This document shows, piece by piece, positions 45,078 to 54,802 of a DNA stretch of 64,000 nt (within the stretch, counting starts at the first letter, position 1; each line of letters starts with the position of its first letter). Location: positions 26,648 through 90,647 of the forward strand of contig DAOLZQ010000004.1 of assembly GCA_035426385.1 (NCBI GenBank), given 5' to 3'. The stretch comes from Parvibacillus sp035426385 (GTDB taxonomy: Bacteria; Bacteroidota; Bacteroidia; Chitinophagales; Saprospiraceae). The notes beneath the pieces were generated by a model. That model was given only the letters and a program-made list of their open reading frames with translations. It ran no database searches and was not told where the DNA came from. The translations under genes were made by a program, and so were the position numbers.

Positions 45078-46014
45078 TATCGTCAACATCATTAACGACA
45101 AAAAAGCCATCTTCTCCCTGTACTTGATATAAAGGCATTAATATATACCCATCACACAGAGCGGCAATATTGCCACTCTTATCTGTGGCTAATAACTGAC
45201 CCGCATGAATACGATCAAAATTTTTAAACCCGGGCAACATCTCGAAGTGATCTGTACTATTGATAGCATGACGATAAGCTAGTCGGGTGATATTGGGTAA
45301 TTTATTGGCATATTCACGTAGAATCTTAAGGTGTCTGTTCTCTACATCTTTTCCTTTGATACACCCGATGTGCCGCATACATTTTACCATTACAGCCACT
45401 GCCCTATTGACTGACATTGGATCTTGATGCTGACCGGCTTCAAAGCACAAGCTGATTGTTTCTACCGGGAAGTTATCTGAATTGAAATAATGGAGTGTCG
45501 TTCCTTTTAATTTTTCAAGCATACCTAGTACTACTGGCGCGATCAGCTGCCTGGCGATTCTAATGCTCTTATGATCACTTGGGACAATAGTATATATTCC
45601 TCCATCAGCGGAGGTCGTATGCAGGTCGAGAATGACTACCCGATCTGTACCAGTACGTGTGATTTCCTTTCGGATGGTATTTTCCAACTTCAATAATTCC
45701 TGCTCTTCAGCTCCTAATGAGGAGAACTCCTGCCCGATGATGGCTTTGATATTTTCCGAAGTCCACATCCGATTCAAATCTTTCTCAATAAATCGCACAC
45801 CCTTAAGTGAGGCTGCTACATGGCCGATGAGACCAATAAATGTGCCACGGAAGTTAAAATCCGGATTACTTAATATTTCAGTTTTTAACATTCTCAGTAC
45901 AAGGTCTATCGCTCGGATCCCTGCTCTTTCATTACCGTGCATCCCACCTATACAAATGAAGAGAGGTCCCGGTAAGTCTTGTGTATATTCGCCTATGATG
46001 CGGTCCATACTCAA
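45058..46014 (-). CDS. Succinylglutamate desuccinylase/aspartoacylase family protein
   Basis: A 318-residue zinc hydrolase of the M14 AstE/AspA type. The zinc-binding motif GGMHGNERAG lies at about residues 22-31, with His and Glu as ligands. The segment RFIEKDLNRMW holds the family Asn-Arg pair, and ILDLHTTSADGG near 148 supplies the third ligand. Family members release acyl groups from N-acyl amino acids or remove Lys/Arg residues; the substrate here is unknown. Its start overlaps the stop of the upstream glycosylase gene by four bases, so these two are translationally coupled. Confidence 0.85.
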   Translation of the reverse strand: MSMDRIIGEYTQDLPGPLFICIGGMHGNERAGIRAIDLVLRMLKTEILSNPDFNFRGTFIGLIGHVAASLKGVRFIEKDLNRMWTSENIKAIIGQEFSSLGAEEQELLKLENTIRKEITRTGTDRVVILDLHTTSADGGIYTIVPSDHKSIRIARQLIAPVVLGMLEKLKGTTLHYFNSDNFPVETISLCFEAGQHQDPMSVNRAVAVMVKCMRHIGCIKGKDVENRHLKILREYANKLPNITRLAYRHAINSTDHFEMLPGFKNFDRIHAGQLLATDKSGNIAALCDGYILMPLYQVQGEDGFFVVNDVDDTIFHSS

Positions 46015-46649
46015 TGCAATTCGTTTTCAATGCCGGGATAACCCCTATCCTTCCAGCGCCATAGCGCAAGTGCAACCAGACTACGATAGGGCCTCCAATG
46101 TTCACCCATCTCCAGCATAGTGTAAGTTAAGGCCTTGTCTTTCGGATCCTGAAAATGAAGTTTAGCAAAAGCCTGCTGAATACCAAGATCTTTCACCGGC
46201 CAAATGTCAGGCCGCTGTAAGCCAAATATCAACAACATATGTACTGTCCACGCTCCCACTCCTTTGATACTAGTGAGTTTCTCAAGAATCTCTTCATCTG
46301 CTAACTGATGCCAATCTGTGTTTTCGTTTTCAGAATTCCGGAAATATTCTGCAATATTTCTTACATATCCGGCCTTCGCATTTGAAAATCCTATGGCCCT
46401 AAGTGAGGTAGGCTCCAGATCTAATACTGATTGTGTGGTTATATCTCCACTTTCAAATAAGTCCGAAAACCGCTTCCAGATTACTTTTGCTACTTTGGTG
46501 CTTAACTGCTGAGATACAATAGATTTCATGAGCGTAACCATCACATCTGTAACCTCCTCGTAATCTACTTCGCCAATTGCGTCAAGTATAATATTTAAGG
46601 AGGGATCTTTTTTACGTAAATATTTGCTCCCTTTGTTTAAATACTTCAT
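46011..46649 (-). CDS. DNA-3-methyladenine glycosylase, AlkA type
   Basis: Base-excision repair glycosylase of the HhH-GPD superfamily, 212 residues. The helix-hairpin-helix is LEKLTSIKGVGAWTVHMLL, and the catalytic Asp is in IWPVKDLGIQQAF near residue 163. The lack of an N-terminal TBP-like domain makes it shorter than E. coli AlkA and closer to the MAG1/AlkA-short group. Its stop overlaps the next gene on the strand by four bases. Confidence 0.88.
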   Translation of the reverse strand: MKYLNKGSKYLRKKDPSLNIILDAIGEVDYEEVTDVMVTLMKSIVSQQLSTKVAKVIWKRFSDLFESGDITTQSVLDLEPTSLRAIGFSNAKAGYVRNIAEYFRNSENENTDWHQLADEEILEKLTSIKGVGAWTVHMLLIFGLQRPDIWPVKDLGIQQAFAKLHFQDPKDKALTYTMLEMGEHWRPYRSLVALALWRWKDRGYPGIENELH

Positions 46650-46695
46650 GTCAATAAAATAATCTACTTACATTTAATTTTTCAAATGAAATTCA

Positions 46696-48444
46696 ATGTT
46701 TAAACTAAATACTTTTCTCGTATTCTATTTTGTGTTCTTGAGTTGTATGTCTCTGCAAGCTCAGAAAATATCTGAATCACTTTTAGAGGAAGCACAAAAT
46801 AAGCCATTTTTAAATTGCATTTTAGAATTCAAATCGCTCAATCTACTCACGATCATTCCTTCTAATCTTACTAAAGAGGAAAAAGCGCGTCTAGCTTTCC
46901 GCTTATTAAAGGAGCATCTCGAACATGAAGCCGGCACTACATTGACCTTTGTAGCAAGCAAGGGCATTATGTACAGGTTAAATAATTTAACGTCAAGTAT
47001 TTTTTTGGAAAATTTACCTAAAGCTTTACTTTCGGAATTAGCCAAGATACCCGGAATTCAGAGAATCAGTAATAATCCCACCTCTCATGTAGAGAAACTA
47101 CAGGATGAGTATCCATTATCTCCTAGATCTGAATATTCCTGGGGGTTAATCATGACTCGCACAGACTCGGTACACAGGATGAATATAATGGGCCAGAATG
47201 CAGTCATCGGCGGTAATGACACCGGATTCGATTGGACGCATCCCTTGATTCAACGAAAATACAGAGGCTGGAATGATGGTGCTCCTGATCATAATTACAA
47301 TTGGCACGATGGTATACATGCGAATAGCCCCCTCAGCGATACCTCATCGGTAAATCCTTGTGGCCTTAATCTTCCATACCCTTGCGATGATAATTCACAT
47401 GGCACGCACACTATGGGCACTATGACCGGATCACTTGGTGATTCTCTGATACTGGGCATGGCACCTGAAGCAAAATGGATAGCCACCCGAAATATGGAAA
47501 GAGGGAATGGCTCCTTGGCTTCCTATCTGGAATGTCTGGAATGGTTTCTTGCTCCTACTGATATTGAGAATAAAAACCCCAAGCCGGAATTGGCACCGGA
47601 TGTAATCAATAATAGTTGGTATTGCTCCGCAGAAGAAGGATGCAACCCTGACAACTGGCATCTGATGCTGCAGGCTGTAGATAATCTGGTTGCTTCAGGT
47701 GTAGTAGTAGTCATATCAGCGGGAAATGACGGTCCGGGCTGTGAAACCATCAAATGGGCTCCTAATATCTCAGAAAATGCAATAATAGTGGGCGCAACCG
47801 CTCCTAATGACACCATAGCGCGATTCAGTAGCCGTGGTCTAGTTACTGTGGATAGTACCTTCCGCCAAAAGCCGGATGTCTCCGCACCAGGAGTCTACGT
47901 AATGTCAAGTATCCCGGGAAACAAGTACGCCTATTTTTCAGGTACCAGCATGGCCGGACCTCATGTCACAGGCCTGGTGGCACTGTTGATAAGCGCTAAT
48001 CCCCTTCTTCGCGGACAAGTCGATACTATCAAATCCATCATACAGCGAACTGCAGTCCACAAATTTTCAGATCAGGAATGTACAGGTATTAGTGGCATGT
48101 CATATCCCAACCCAGTGTACGGGTATGGGAGAATAGATGCTCTTGCTGCAGTAGAAGCTGCGCTTGCATGGAAACCGTTATCTGCCACGCGAGAGCTTAA
48201 TGCACTCCATTTCAGTGTGTACCCCAATCCTGTCAGCAATGAATTATACGTAAAGCTAAGTGAAAGTCATGGTTCCGGCCAAATAGAAGTGTTCAATGGT
48301 ATGGGACGAAGAATGATCACACGTACCATTGAGACTAACGACAACCTGATAGACGTTTCATTGGAAAATATTCCTCCAGGTCTACTTGTAGTAAGGATAT
48401 CAATGGATAATAAGACAGCGATTCAAAAAATAATCAAATTATAA
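46696..48444 (+). CDS. Secreted subtilisin-like (S8) protease with T9SS sorting domain
   Basis: A 582-residue secreted serine protease. A signal peptide (to about residue 22, SLQAQ) precedes an inhibitor-like propeptide (about 25-140). The S8 triad is complete: Asp175 in GGNDTGFDW, His235 in NSHGTHTMG, and Ser418 in GTSMAGPHV. The last about 75 residues are a T9SS type A sorting domain: FSVYPNPVSNELYVKL, GQIEVFNGMGRRM, and a final KIIKL. It should be exported by T9SS and processed by PorU, both encoded about 10-15 kb upstream. TACATTTA at 46669-46676 is a one-mismatch promoter box. Confidence 0.93.
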   Translation: MFKLNTFLVFYFVFLSCMSLQAQKISESLLEEAQNKPFLNCILEFKSLNLLTIIPSNLTKEEKARLAFRLLKEHLEHEAGTTLTFVASKGIMYRLNNLTSSIFLENLPKALLSELAKIPGIQRISNNPTSHVEKLQDEYPLSPRSEYSWGLIMTRTDSVHRMNIMGQNAVIGGNDTGFDWTHPLIQRKYRGWNDGAPDHNYNWHDGIHANSPLSDTSSVNPCGLNLPYPCDDNSHGTHTMGTMTGSLGDSLILGMAPEAKWIATRNMERGNGSLASYLECLEWFLAPTDIENKNPKPELAPDVINNSWYCSAEEGCNPDNWHLMLQAVDNLVASGVVVVISAGNDGPGCETIKWAPNISENAIIVGATAPNDTIARFSSRGLVTVDSTFRQKPDVSAPGVYVMSSIPGNKYAYFSGTSMAGPHVTGLVALLISANPLLRGQVDTIKSIIQRTAVHKFSDQECTGISGMSYPNPVYGYGRIDALAAVEAALAWKPLSATRELNALHFSVYPNPVSNELYVKLSESHGSGQIEVFNGMGRRMITRTIETNDNLIDVSLENIPPGLLVVRISMDNKTAIQKIIKL

Positions 48445-48469
48445 TCCATTTCAGCCATATAACTGATCA

Positions 48470-49138
48470 CTAAATGGTAACTAACTGGCCTATATTAGCA
48501 TGAATTTGAGGTTTAATTTTCGATATGGAAGCTAAAGTTTCAAATTCGTATCCTGAATCCAGTAAGAATCTTAGTATTTGAGGGAGAACTACTTTCAATT
48601 TTTCTTCCGACTTTATACTGTCATGCATGACGATAATTGAACCTGACTCAACATTGGTAACTATATTTTCATATATTTCTTCTGTGGACAATTTAGGATC
48701 AAAATCACCACTCAATACATCCCACATGATAATTTGGTAATGTTTCCGGATAAAAGAAACCTGTGATGGCTTTAATTTTCCATAGGGCGGCCTGAACAAA
48801 TCGGACCCGACAATTTTAGCAGCTTTACGGACATTGAGAAAATATTCAGTATTATCAGTGTACCATCCATTGAGGTGATTATAAGTGTGAGAACCTACTG
48901 CATGACCTTCCTGCTTGATTCTTTTTAAGAGTGCAGGATGCTTTTCTGCATTTTCCCCCACACAGAAAAAAGTAGCTTTGACATCATATTCATTCAGAGT
49001 GTCTAAAACAAACTGTGTTACCTCAGGCACAGGCCCATCATCAAAAGTCAAAAATAGTTTTTTGGCTTCGTTATCAATTTTCCATATTCCCTCGAGAAAT
49101 AAAAACTTGAAAAATCTAGGTGTCTTAATAAAATACAT
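48470..49138 (-). CDS. Polysaccharide deacetylase (NodB/CE4) family protein
   Basis: Removes acetyl groups from chitin-like or peptidoglycan sugars; substrate unknown. The NodB metal motif LFLTFDDGP lies near residue 28, SHTYNH supplies the two histidines, FRPPYGK is motif 3, and IVMHDSI motif 5. I chose the ATG at 49138 (222 residues), because relatives begin with a MYFIKTP-like start. The frame extends to an ATG at 49180, adding 14 residues. It converges on the subtilase gene with a 25-base gap. Confidence 0.88.
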   Translation of the reverse strand: MYFIKTPRFFKFLFLEGIWKIDNEAKKLFLTFDDGPVPEVTQFVLDTLNEYDVKATFFCVGENAEKHPALLKRIKQEGHAVGSHTYNHLNGWYTDNTEYFLNVRKAAKIVGSDLFRPPYGKLKPSQVSFIRKHYQIIMWDVLSGDFDPKLSTEEIYENIVTNVESGSIIVMHDSIKSEEKLKVVLPQILRFLLDSGYEFETLASISKIKPQIHANIGQLVTI

Positions 49139-49247
49139 GCTCAATAGGATTAAATTATACGGTTCAAATACCTCATTCACATAAAGAACGAATCAGTATA
49201 GTGAAATGATGCAAAAACTATGCCAAATATATTAAAAATAACACATA

Positions 49248-49255
49248 TATCTTTG
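49248..49255 (+). promoter_or_regulatory. Candidate promoter of the dehydrogenase-pyrR-pyrB operon, -7 box
   Basis: TATCTTTG matches TAnnTTTG exactly, 112 bases before the start codon. A second box, TACCTTTA at 49340-49347, has one mismatch and is closer. Confidence 0.4.
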
Positions 49256-49367
49256 ACGAGGCAGGTGGGATTTCGTATCATATTATAAAAACCTGTAATG
49301 TGGTACTTGAATTAATTTTTTTTTCATTCCATATTAAAATACCTTTACTCCCAAACTGACTCAGTAT

Positions 49368-50585
49368 ATGAAGATTGGAATTATCAGGGAAGAAAAAATT
49401 CCTCATGAGGACCGAGCACCTTTTACTCCCAGGCAATGCCAACAATTGATGTCGGATTCTGATGCATTTCAGATTTCTATTCAGCCATATGATCATCGGT
49501 GCTATACCGATGATGAATACTTGTCAGTTGGTGTTGATGTCACTGAGGATATTAGTGACAAAGACGTTTTGTTCGGCGTCAAGGAAGTTCCGGTGGAAAG
49601 ATTAATTACGGGCAAAACCTATTGCATCTTTTCTCATACCATCAAAAAGCAACTGCATAACCGAAAGCTGCTTCAGGAAATACTTCACAAAGACATCACA
49701 CTGATCGATTATGAAATGATGACAGATGCCTCAGGAGTCAGGCTTGTCGCTTTCGGTACTTATGCAGGTGTGTGTGGAGCACATAATTCCATCTGGGCCT
49801 ATGGACAAAGGACCGGGCAGTTCACTTTGCCTCGTTTAAATGAATTCGACCATTATGAAGAAGTAAAGTCAATATATAAAAACATTCACTTTCCGGAAAT
49901 GAAAGTGGTCATTACCGGGACCGGCCGAGTAGGTCATGGAGCTGCAGATGTATTGCGTGATATGCAGATATTGGAAGTCACACCTGAGGATTTTTTAACA
50001 AAAAGATTTGAAGACCTTGCGGTCTTTACCATATTGAGTTCCAGGCATTATTTATTACCTTTAGATTATGCCAAGACCTTCGATTCAACTCATTTCAGAG
50101 CTCATCCGGAGGCATACCGTTCAAATTTCAAACAATATCTGGAAGTAGCAGACATATTCATTAACGGAATCTACTGGGATACTAAAGCACCAAGGTTCTT
50201 TGAACTTGAAGATATTAGCTCACCTGACTTTAAGGTCAGCGTAATCGGTGATATTACATGCGATATTGCGCCCGAGGCATCTATCCCCACTACCATCAGG
50301 CCGAGCTCTATAGATGCACCTGTATATGGTATTTCCAGAAAGACACTCACTGAATGTGTGCCATTCAGCCCAGATAGTGTGGACATCATGGCTGTAGATA
50401 ATGTTGCCAATGAACTTTCCAGAGATGCTTCCCATTTCTTCGGAGAACAATTAATACAAAATATCTTACCCGAATTTCTTCATATGGAGACAAGTGATAT
50501 TTTAAAAAGAGCGACCATTGCCAGGAATGGCTCACTGACCCCTGCTTTTGAATATTTGTCCGATTATGTAGACGGAGTAGAATAA
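49368..50585 (+). CDS. Saccharopine/alanine dehydrogenase-like oxidoreductase
   Basis: A 405-residue protein of the Ala_DH/PNT superfamily. The N-terminal domain begins MKIGIIREEKIPHEDRAPFTP, with the substrate-binding Arg, then DVLFGVKEVP and YCIFSHTIKKQ. The segment DYEMMTDASGVRLVAFGTYAG near residue 125 is the NAD+-type saccharopine (Lys1-like) pattern. A Rossmann motif VVITGTGRVGHGA follows near 182. Bacterial members have varied roles, so saccharopine, lysine or alanine as substrate is not proven. It begins the cluster with pyrR (28-base gap). Confidence 0.75.
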   Translation: MKIGIIREEKIPHEDRAPFTPRQCQQLMSDSDAFQISIQPYDHRCYTDDEYLSVGVDVTEDISDKDVLFGVKEVPVERLITGKTYCIFSHTIKKQLHNRKLLQEILHKDITLIDYEMMTDASGVRLVAFGTYAGVCGAHNSIWAYGQRTGQFTLPRLNEFDHYEEVKSIYKNIHFPEMKVVITGTGRVGHGAADVLRDMQILEVTPEDFLTKRFEDLAVFTILSSRHYLLPLDYAKTFDSTHFRAHPEAYRSNFKQYLEVADIFINGIYWDTKAPRFFELEDISSPDFKVSVIGDITCDIAPEASIPTTIRPSSIDAPVYGISRKTLTECVPFSPDSVDIMAVDNVANELSRDASHFFGEQLIQNILPEFLHMETSDILKRATIARNGSLTPAFEYLSDYVDGVE

Positions 50586-50613
50586 AAGGTACATTTTTAA
50601 TAATTTTGACGAA

Positions 50614-51168
50614 ATGATTCAGGGCCGGGAAATTATAAACAGTGAAAAATTCGAAATCATACTTCGCAGGCTATGCCATCAGATTATCGAAGAATACAAG
50701 GACTTTAGTGATACTTGCATCATAGGCTTACAACCCCGAGGATCTATATTATCAGATTGTATTGTCAGATTACTCCGAGATGAATTTAAAATCCAAATCG
50801 ATACTTATGGCAAGATAGACATCACTTTCTATAGAGATGATTATCGCAATAGAGATACTCCCTTGAGAGCTAGCCCGACACATATGAACTTCATAGTAGA
50901 CGGCAAGAAAGTGCTGTTGATAGATGATGTGCTCTTCACTGGTCGTAGCGTACATGCTGCTATTGCAGCGCTACAGGATTATGGACGGCCATCAAATATC
51001 GAATTACTTGCCTTTATAGATCGTAGATTCAATAGAGAATTCCCAATCCAGGCTGATTTTCTGGGTATCTCGGTTGACGCTCTGGACGAAGCATACGTAA
51101 AAGTAAAATGGAACGAGGCTCTTACATCTGCGCAAGTATTCATGTTTCCTCAAAAACCAACAGTTTAA
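50614..51168 (+). CDS. pyrR: PyrR-like phosphoribosyltransferase / pyrimidine regulator
   Basis: A 184-residue type I phosphoribosyltransferase. The PRPP-binding loop is VLLIDDVLFTGRSVHAA near residue 100, and the N-terminal block REIINSEKFEIILRRLCHQI together with GLQPRG and DITFYRDDYR is the PyrR form. In other bacteria PyrR binds pyrimidine mRNA leaders with UMP and can act as a uracil phosphoribosyltransferase. Its TAA overlaps the pyrB ATG by one base (TAATG), consistent with coupled translation. I find no PyrR-type attenuator in the short upstream gap. Confidence 0.92.
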   Translation: MIQGREIINSEKFEIILRRLCHQIIEEYKDFSDTCIIGLQPRGSILSDCIVRLLRDEFKIQIDTYGKIDITFYRDDYRNRDTPLRASPTHMNFIVDGKKVLLIDDVLFTGRSVHAAIAALQDYGRPSNIELLAFIDRRFNREFPIQADFLGISVDALDEAYVKVKWNEALTSAQVFMFPQKPTV

Positions 51169-52109
51169 TGAAAAGCATGGAGGTAAAGCTAAGTTCAAAG
51201 CACCTACTAGGTATCAAGGATATGTCAGTAGAGGACATTGAACTAATCTTTCATACTACAGACAATTTTAAAGAAGTAATCAACCGGCCAGTCAAAAAGG
51301 TGCCGTCACTACGCGATATCACAGTAGCCAATTTATTCTTTGAAAATTCTACCCGAACCCGAATATCATTTGAGTTGGCAGAAAAAAGACTATCTGCTGA
51401 CATCATTAATTTTTCTGCTTCCAGCTCGTCAGTTTCCAAAGGTGAGACACTCCTCGATACAGTGAATAATATCCTGTCGATGAAAGTAGATATGATCGTA
51501 ATGCGACACCCTGCACCTGGTGCGTGTGCTTATCTGGCGAAAAAGATAAACGCCAGTATTCTAAATGCGGGTGATGGTACGCATGAGCATCCGACACAGG
51601 CACTGCTGGATGCCTACTCTATGATCGAAAAGATTGGCCCGCTAAAAGGGAAGAAAATTGCCATCATAGGCGATATTTTACACTCCAGGGTAGCACTAAG
51701 CAATATCTTTTGTCTGACTAAACTTGGAGCTAAGGTCAGGGTATGTGGCCCTCCCACCCTCATCCCAAGATACATTCAATCACTTGGTGTTGAGGTGTCA
51801 TACAACCTCGAGGAAACATTAAGATGGTGCGACGTGGCAAATATACTTCGCATCCAACTGGAGCGTCAGGATATCAAATACATACCTTCACGACGAGAAT
51901 ATGCTATGTACTATGGTGTAAACAAGAAGTTGATCGAAAAAATCGGGAAGGATATAGTCATCATGCATCCGGGCCCTATCAATCGAGGTGTGGAGATCAC
52001 CAGTGATGTGGCAGATAGTCGGGCATCTATCATACTACAACAAGTAGAAAATGGAGTGGCTATCCGCATGGCAGCACTCTTTCTGCTAGCGGCCGGTATC
52101 AACAACTAA
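51168..52109 (+). CDS. pyrB: Aspartate carbamoyltransferase catalytic subunit
   Basis: Catalyses carbamoyl-aspartate formation, the first committed pyrimidine step. The carbamoyl phosphate loop is FFENSTRTRISFELAEKRL near residue 45; RHPAPGACAYLA, GDGTHEHPTQALLDAYSM near 127, and MHPGPINRGVEI near 260 complete the active site. The start is the ATG at 51168, overlapping the pyrR stop; the longer open frame upstream would overlap pyrR by about 60 bases with an unrelated segment. The 313 residues match PyrB, and no pyrI follows. Confidence 0.96.
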   Translation: MKSMEVKLSSKHLLGIKDMSVEDIELIFHTTDNFKEVINRPVKKVPSLRDITVANLFFENSTRTRISFELAEKRLSADIINFSASSSSVSKGETLLDTVNNILSMKVDMIVMRHPAPGACAYLAKKINASILNAGDGTHEHPTQALLDAYSMIEKIGPLKGKKIAIIGDILHSRVALSNIFCLTKLGAKVRVCGPPTLIPRYIQSLGVEVSYNLEETLRWCDVANILRIQLERQDIKYIPSRREYAMYYGVNKKLIEKIGKDIVIMHPGPINRGVEITSDVADSRASIILQQVENGVAIRMAALFLLAAGINN

Positions 52110-52195
52110 ATTTGCTTTGACAACTTATTGTGAAATATTACAAAACTGATTTCGTTGTTTTGTAGAAAATTTATTCAGTTAAAGCCGGAAAATAA

Positions 52196-53614
52196 ATGAA
52201 ATTATTGTTACTACCCTTTTTGTTCGTGTTTGGCTTCTTGTCACCACTCCACGCCGGAACGGGTCATAAAATTGATATCAAAATCAAGAACTATTATAAT
52301 GACACACTTATCCTCGGTTATTACCTCGGTGATAAGCAATTCATAAAAGATACTTCTATATCAAAGACCGGCGTATTTACTTTTACCGGAAAAGAAAATC
52401 TTGACCCTGGCATTTATCTGGCTGTACTATTGCCCGAAAAGAATGTGTTTCAATTCATGGTGGATGATAAAAACCAACAATTCTCAATAGAAGCTGATGC
52501 AAAACATCTGAGTGATAGATTAAGCGCTAAGAATAGCGCTGAGAACACACTATTTTTTAAATACATCGCCTACATCAGTTCTAAGAAACCGGTCGCAGAT
52601 TCTCTTAAAAAAGTGCTAAAGATTACTCTGGATTCTACCAAAATGAAGTTGATTCAAGAGAAAATTAAGATAGTTGACGAAGAAGTAAAAAGCTTTCAGA
52701 ATAAACTAATTGCAGATAATCCAAAGTCATTTACTGCTGCATTGATTAATTCTTCGCAAGAGAAAAACTTTCCGGATTACACTAATAAAACTGATGCTGA
52801 AAAAATCAAATTGTACAACCATTATAAATTACATTTTTTTGATGATTTCAATTTTTCTGATTTAAGACTCTTTCGCTCACCTATTTATTTTCAAAAAGTG
52901 GATTTCTATGTCAGCAACCTGACTACACAACACCCGGATTCCATTATTAAGTCATTGGATTATATCCTTGAGAAAACTCAGCCCATCACCGATGCGTATC
53001 AATTTTTCCTAAGTCACTATTTTAATACTTATATAAAAAGTAAGTATGTCGGTATGGATGCGGTGTATGTTCACCTGATCGACTATTACTATAGTAAGGG
53101 ACGAGCACCTTGGGTAGATGAAGCAAGTCTCAACAAGATGAAAGAAGCTGCCAACGATATCAGACCTACACTCATAGGTCGATATGCACCCAATTTAACT
53201 TTTTTCAGACAAGATAGTACTACAATTAAAGTGCACGATATAAAAGCAAAATATACCGTATTATTCTTCTGGGCCCCGGATTGCCAGCATTGTGAAAAGG
53301 CAATTCCCCACGTAATTGACTTTTATAACCAATTCAAACCACAAGGAGTAGAAATACTTTCTATCTGTACCGGACTCTTGGATGAAGCAAAAGACTGTTG
53401 GAAATCAGTAGAGAAAAAGCACATGGAAGCTTTTGTAAATGTCAATGACCCTTATCTGAGCAGTAACTTCAAAGTATTTTATGATATCAAATCCACACCC
53501 AAATTTTTCATTCTGGATAAGGATAAGAAAATCATTTCAAAAGGAATCGGCGCTGAGCAATTAGGCGAAGTAATGAGTAAGATCATAGAATTTGACACTC
53601 TAGAGAAGAAGTAA
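52196..53614 (+). CDS. TlpA-like thioredoxin-fold protein with N-terminal DUF4369-type domain
   Basis: A 472-residue envelope protein with a signal peptide (to about residue 20, PLHAG). The N-terminal part (about 24-120) resembles the DUF4369 beta domain, a helical DUF5106-like region follows (about 190-335), and the C-terminal thioredoxin domain has its active-site pair Cys363-Cys366 in FFWAPDCQHCEKAIP. Such proteins reduce or reshuffle periplasmic disulfides in Bacteroidota. It is separated from pyrB by 86 bases and may form its own unit. Confidence 0.88.
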   Translation: MKLLLLPFLFVFGFLSPLHAGTGHKIDIKIKNYYNDTLILGYYLGDKQFIKDTSISKTGVFTFTGKENLDPGIYLAVLLPEKNVFQFMVDDKNQQFSIEADAKHLSDRLSAKNSAENTLFFKYIAYISSKKPVADSLKKVLKITLDSTKMKLIQEKIKIVDEEVKSFQNKLIADNPKSFTAALINSSQEKNFPDYTNKTDAEKIKLYNHYKLHFFDDFNFSDLRLFRSPIYFQKVDFYVSNLTTQHPDSIIKSLDYILEKTQPITDAYQFFLSHYFNTYIKSKYVGMDAVYVHLIDYYYSKGRAPWVDEASLNKMKEAANDIRPTLIGRYAPNLTFFRQDSTTIKVHDIKAKYTVLFFWAPDCQHCEKAIPHVIDFYNQFKPQGVEILSICTGLLDEAKDCWKSVEKKHMEAFVNVNDPYLSSNFKVFYDIKSTPKFFILDKDKKIISKGIGAEQLGEVMSKIIEFDTLEKK

Positions 53615-53896
53615 ATCCATTTATTTTAAAAAGCGTTTACTTTCTTAGTGGACGCCACTTTAAGATTTTTATTCAGAATTGTAATTAGATCAACAAACTG
53701 ACTAAGAATTAATCAATTTGCTTAAGAGTATTCTGGCTTGAGTATACAGTTTCAGTTTCAAAGACATTGCGTTTCCTAATAAAAACAGGAACAAAAAACT
53801 CAATTAAATAAACACTCAATTTATTGAAACGCAAGTGCAAGAAAACACTAACAAATAAAAATAAATGTATAACAGCTAATAGTGTGAACTACTTCA

Positions 53897-54802
53897 TTAG
53901 TGATTGCCTATGTGTCGCTCCGCGTGATAGGATGATCTAACCAGAGGACCACTTTCGACAAAGTCAAAACCTCTCTTATCACCTTCCTCTTTGTACCAGG
54001 CAAATAAATCAGGGTGGATATATTCTGCAATATCGATATGCATTTTGGTGGGTTGGAGATATTGACCCAGAGTAAGTACATCGCAATCATGTTCACGCAA
54101 GTCATCCATAGACTGCAATACTTGTTCCTTGGTCTCACCCAGCCCAAGCATAATTCCACTTTTGGTGCGCTTACCTGCCTGGTGTGTTAACTTGATTTGT
54201 TCCAGACTACGATCATATTTGGCTTGTGGGCGTACCTGTCTGTATAGCTCACGAACTGTTTCCATATTGTGTGATACTACTTCCTGGCCGGCACTGATCA
54301 TACGGTCAAGCGCATTCCAATCTGCCTTTACATCGGGAATAAGTGTTTCAATGGTAATATCTGGACATAGGTTTTTGACTGACACCACCGTCTGATACCA
54401 TATCTCAGCTCCCTTATCCTTGAGTTCATCACGATTGACAGAGGTAATAACTGCATGCTTAACCTGCATGAGTCTGATAGCTTCAGCAACCCGTAGTGGC
54501 TCTTCCTCATCATATACAGGTGGGCGTCCGGTTTTTACCGCACAGAATGAGCAAGAGCGAGTACATACATCGCCCAAGATCATAAAGGTGGCTGTTCCTT
54601 CACCCCAACATTCGCCCATATTCGGGCAATTACCACTCTGGCAAATGGTGTGCAACTTATAGGTATCCACCAAATCTCTGACGTGCTTATATTTTTCACC
54701 TATTGGAAGCTTGACTCTAAGCCAATCCGGCTTTCGACGCTTCTCCGGGTTGCCGGAGCCGTGGTCATATGAATGTGAGGGCAGTACCGGTAGTTCAAAC
54801 AT
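53897..54802 (-). CDS. lipA: Lipoyl synthase
   Basis: Radical SAM enzyme that inserts sulfur into octanoyl groups to make lipoate. The auxiliary cluster motif is CQSGNCPNMGECW and the SAM cluster motif is CTRSCSFC, in the usual order near residues 53-84. RTKSGIMLGLGE near 211 and the terminal SSYHAE are also family marks. The 301-residue length is normal. It overlaps the stop of the upstream beta-barrel gene by one base (TAATG), so the two are coupled; lipB is not nearby. Confidence 0.97.
   Translation of the reverse strand: MFELPVLPSHSYDHGSGNPEKRRKPDWLRVKLPIGEKYKHVRDLVDTYKLHTICQSGNCPNMGECWGEGTATFMILGDVCTRSCSFCAVKTGRPPVYDEEEPLRVAEAIRLMQVKHAVITSVNRDELKDKGAEIWYQTVVSVKNLCPDITIETLIPDVKADWNALDRMISAGQEVVSHNMETVRELYRQVRPQAKYDRSLEQIKLTHQAGKRTKSGIMLGLGETKEQVLQSMDDLREHDCDVLTLGQYLQPTKMHIDIAEYIHPDLFAWYKEEGDKRGFDFVESGPLVRSSYHAERHIGNH

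Noticed and set aside
51108..51167. Upstream start for pyrB
   Set aside because: It lies inside pyrR and adds a non-family segment; the TAATG overlap start at 51168 is typical.
53767..53834. Inverted repeat TTGCGTTTC / GAAACGCAA in the spacer before lipA
   Set aside because: Nine-bp arms 50 bases apart in AT-rich sequence; no T tract and no promoter box fit, so chance is likely.
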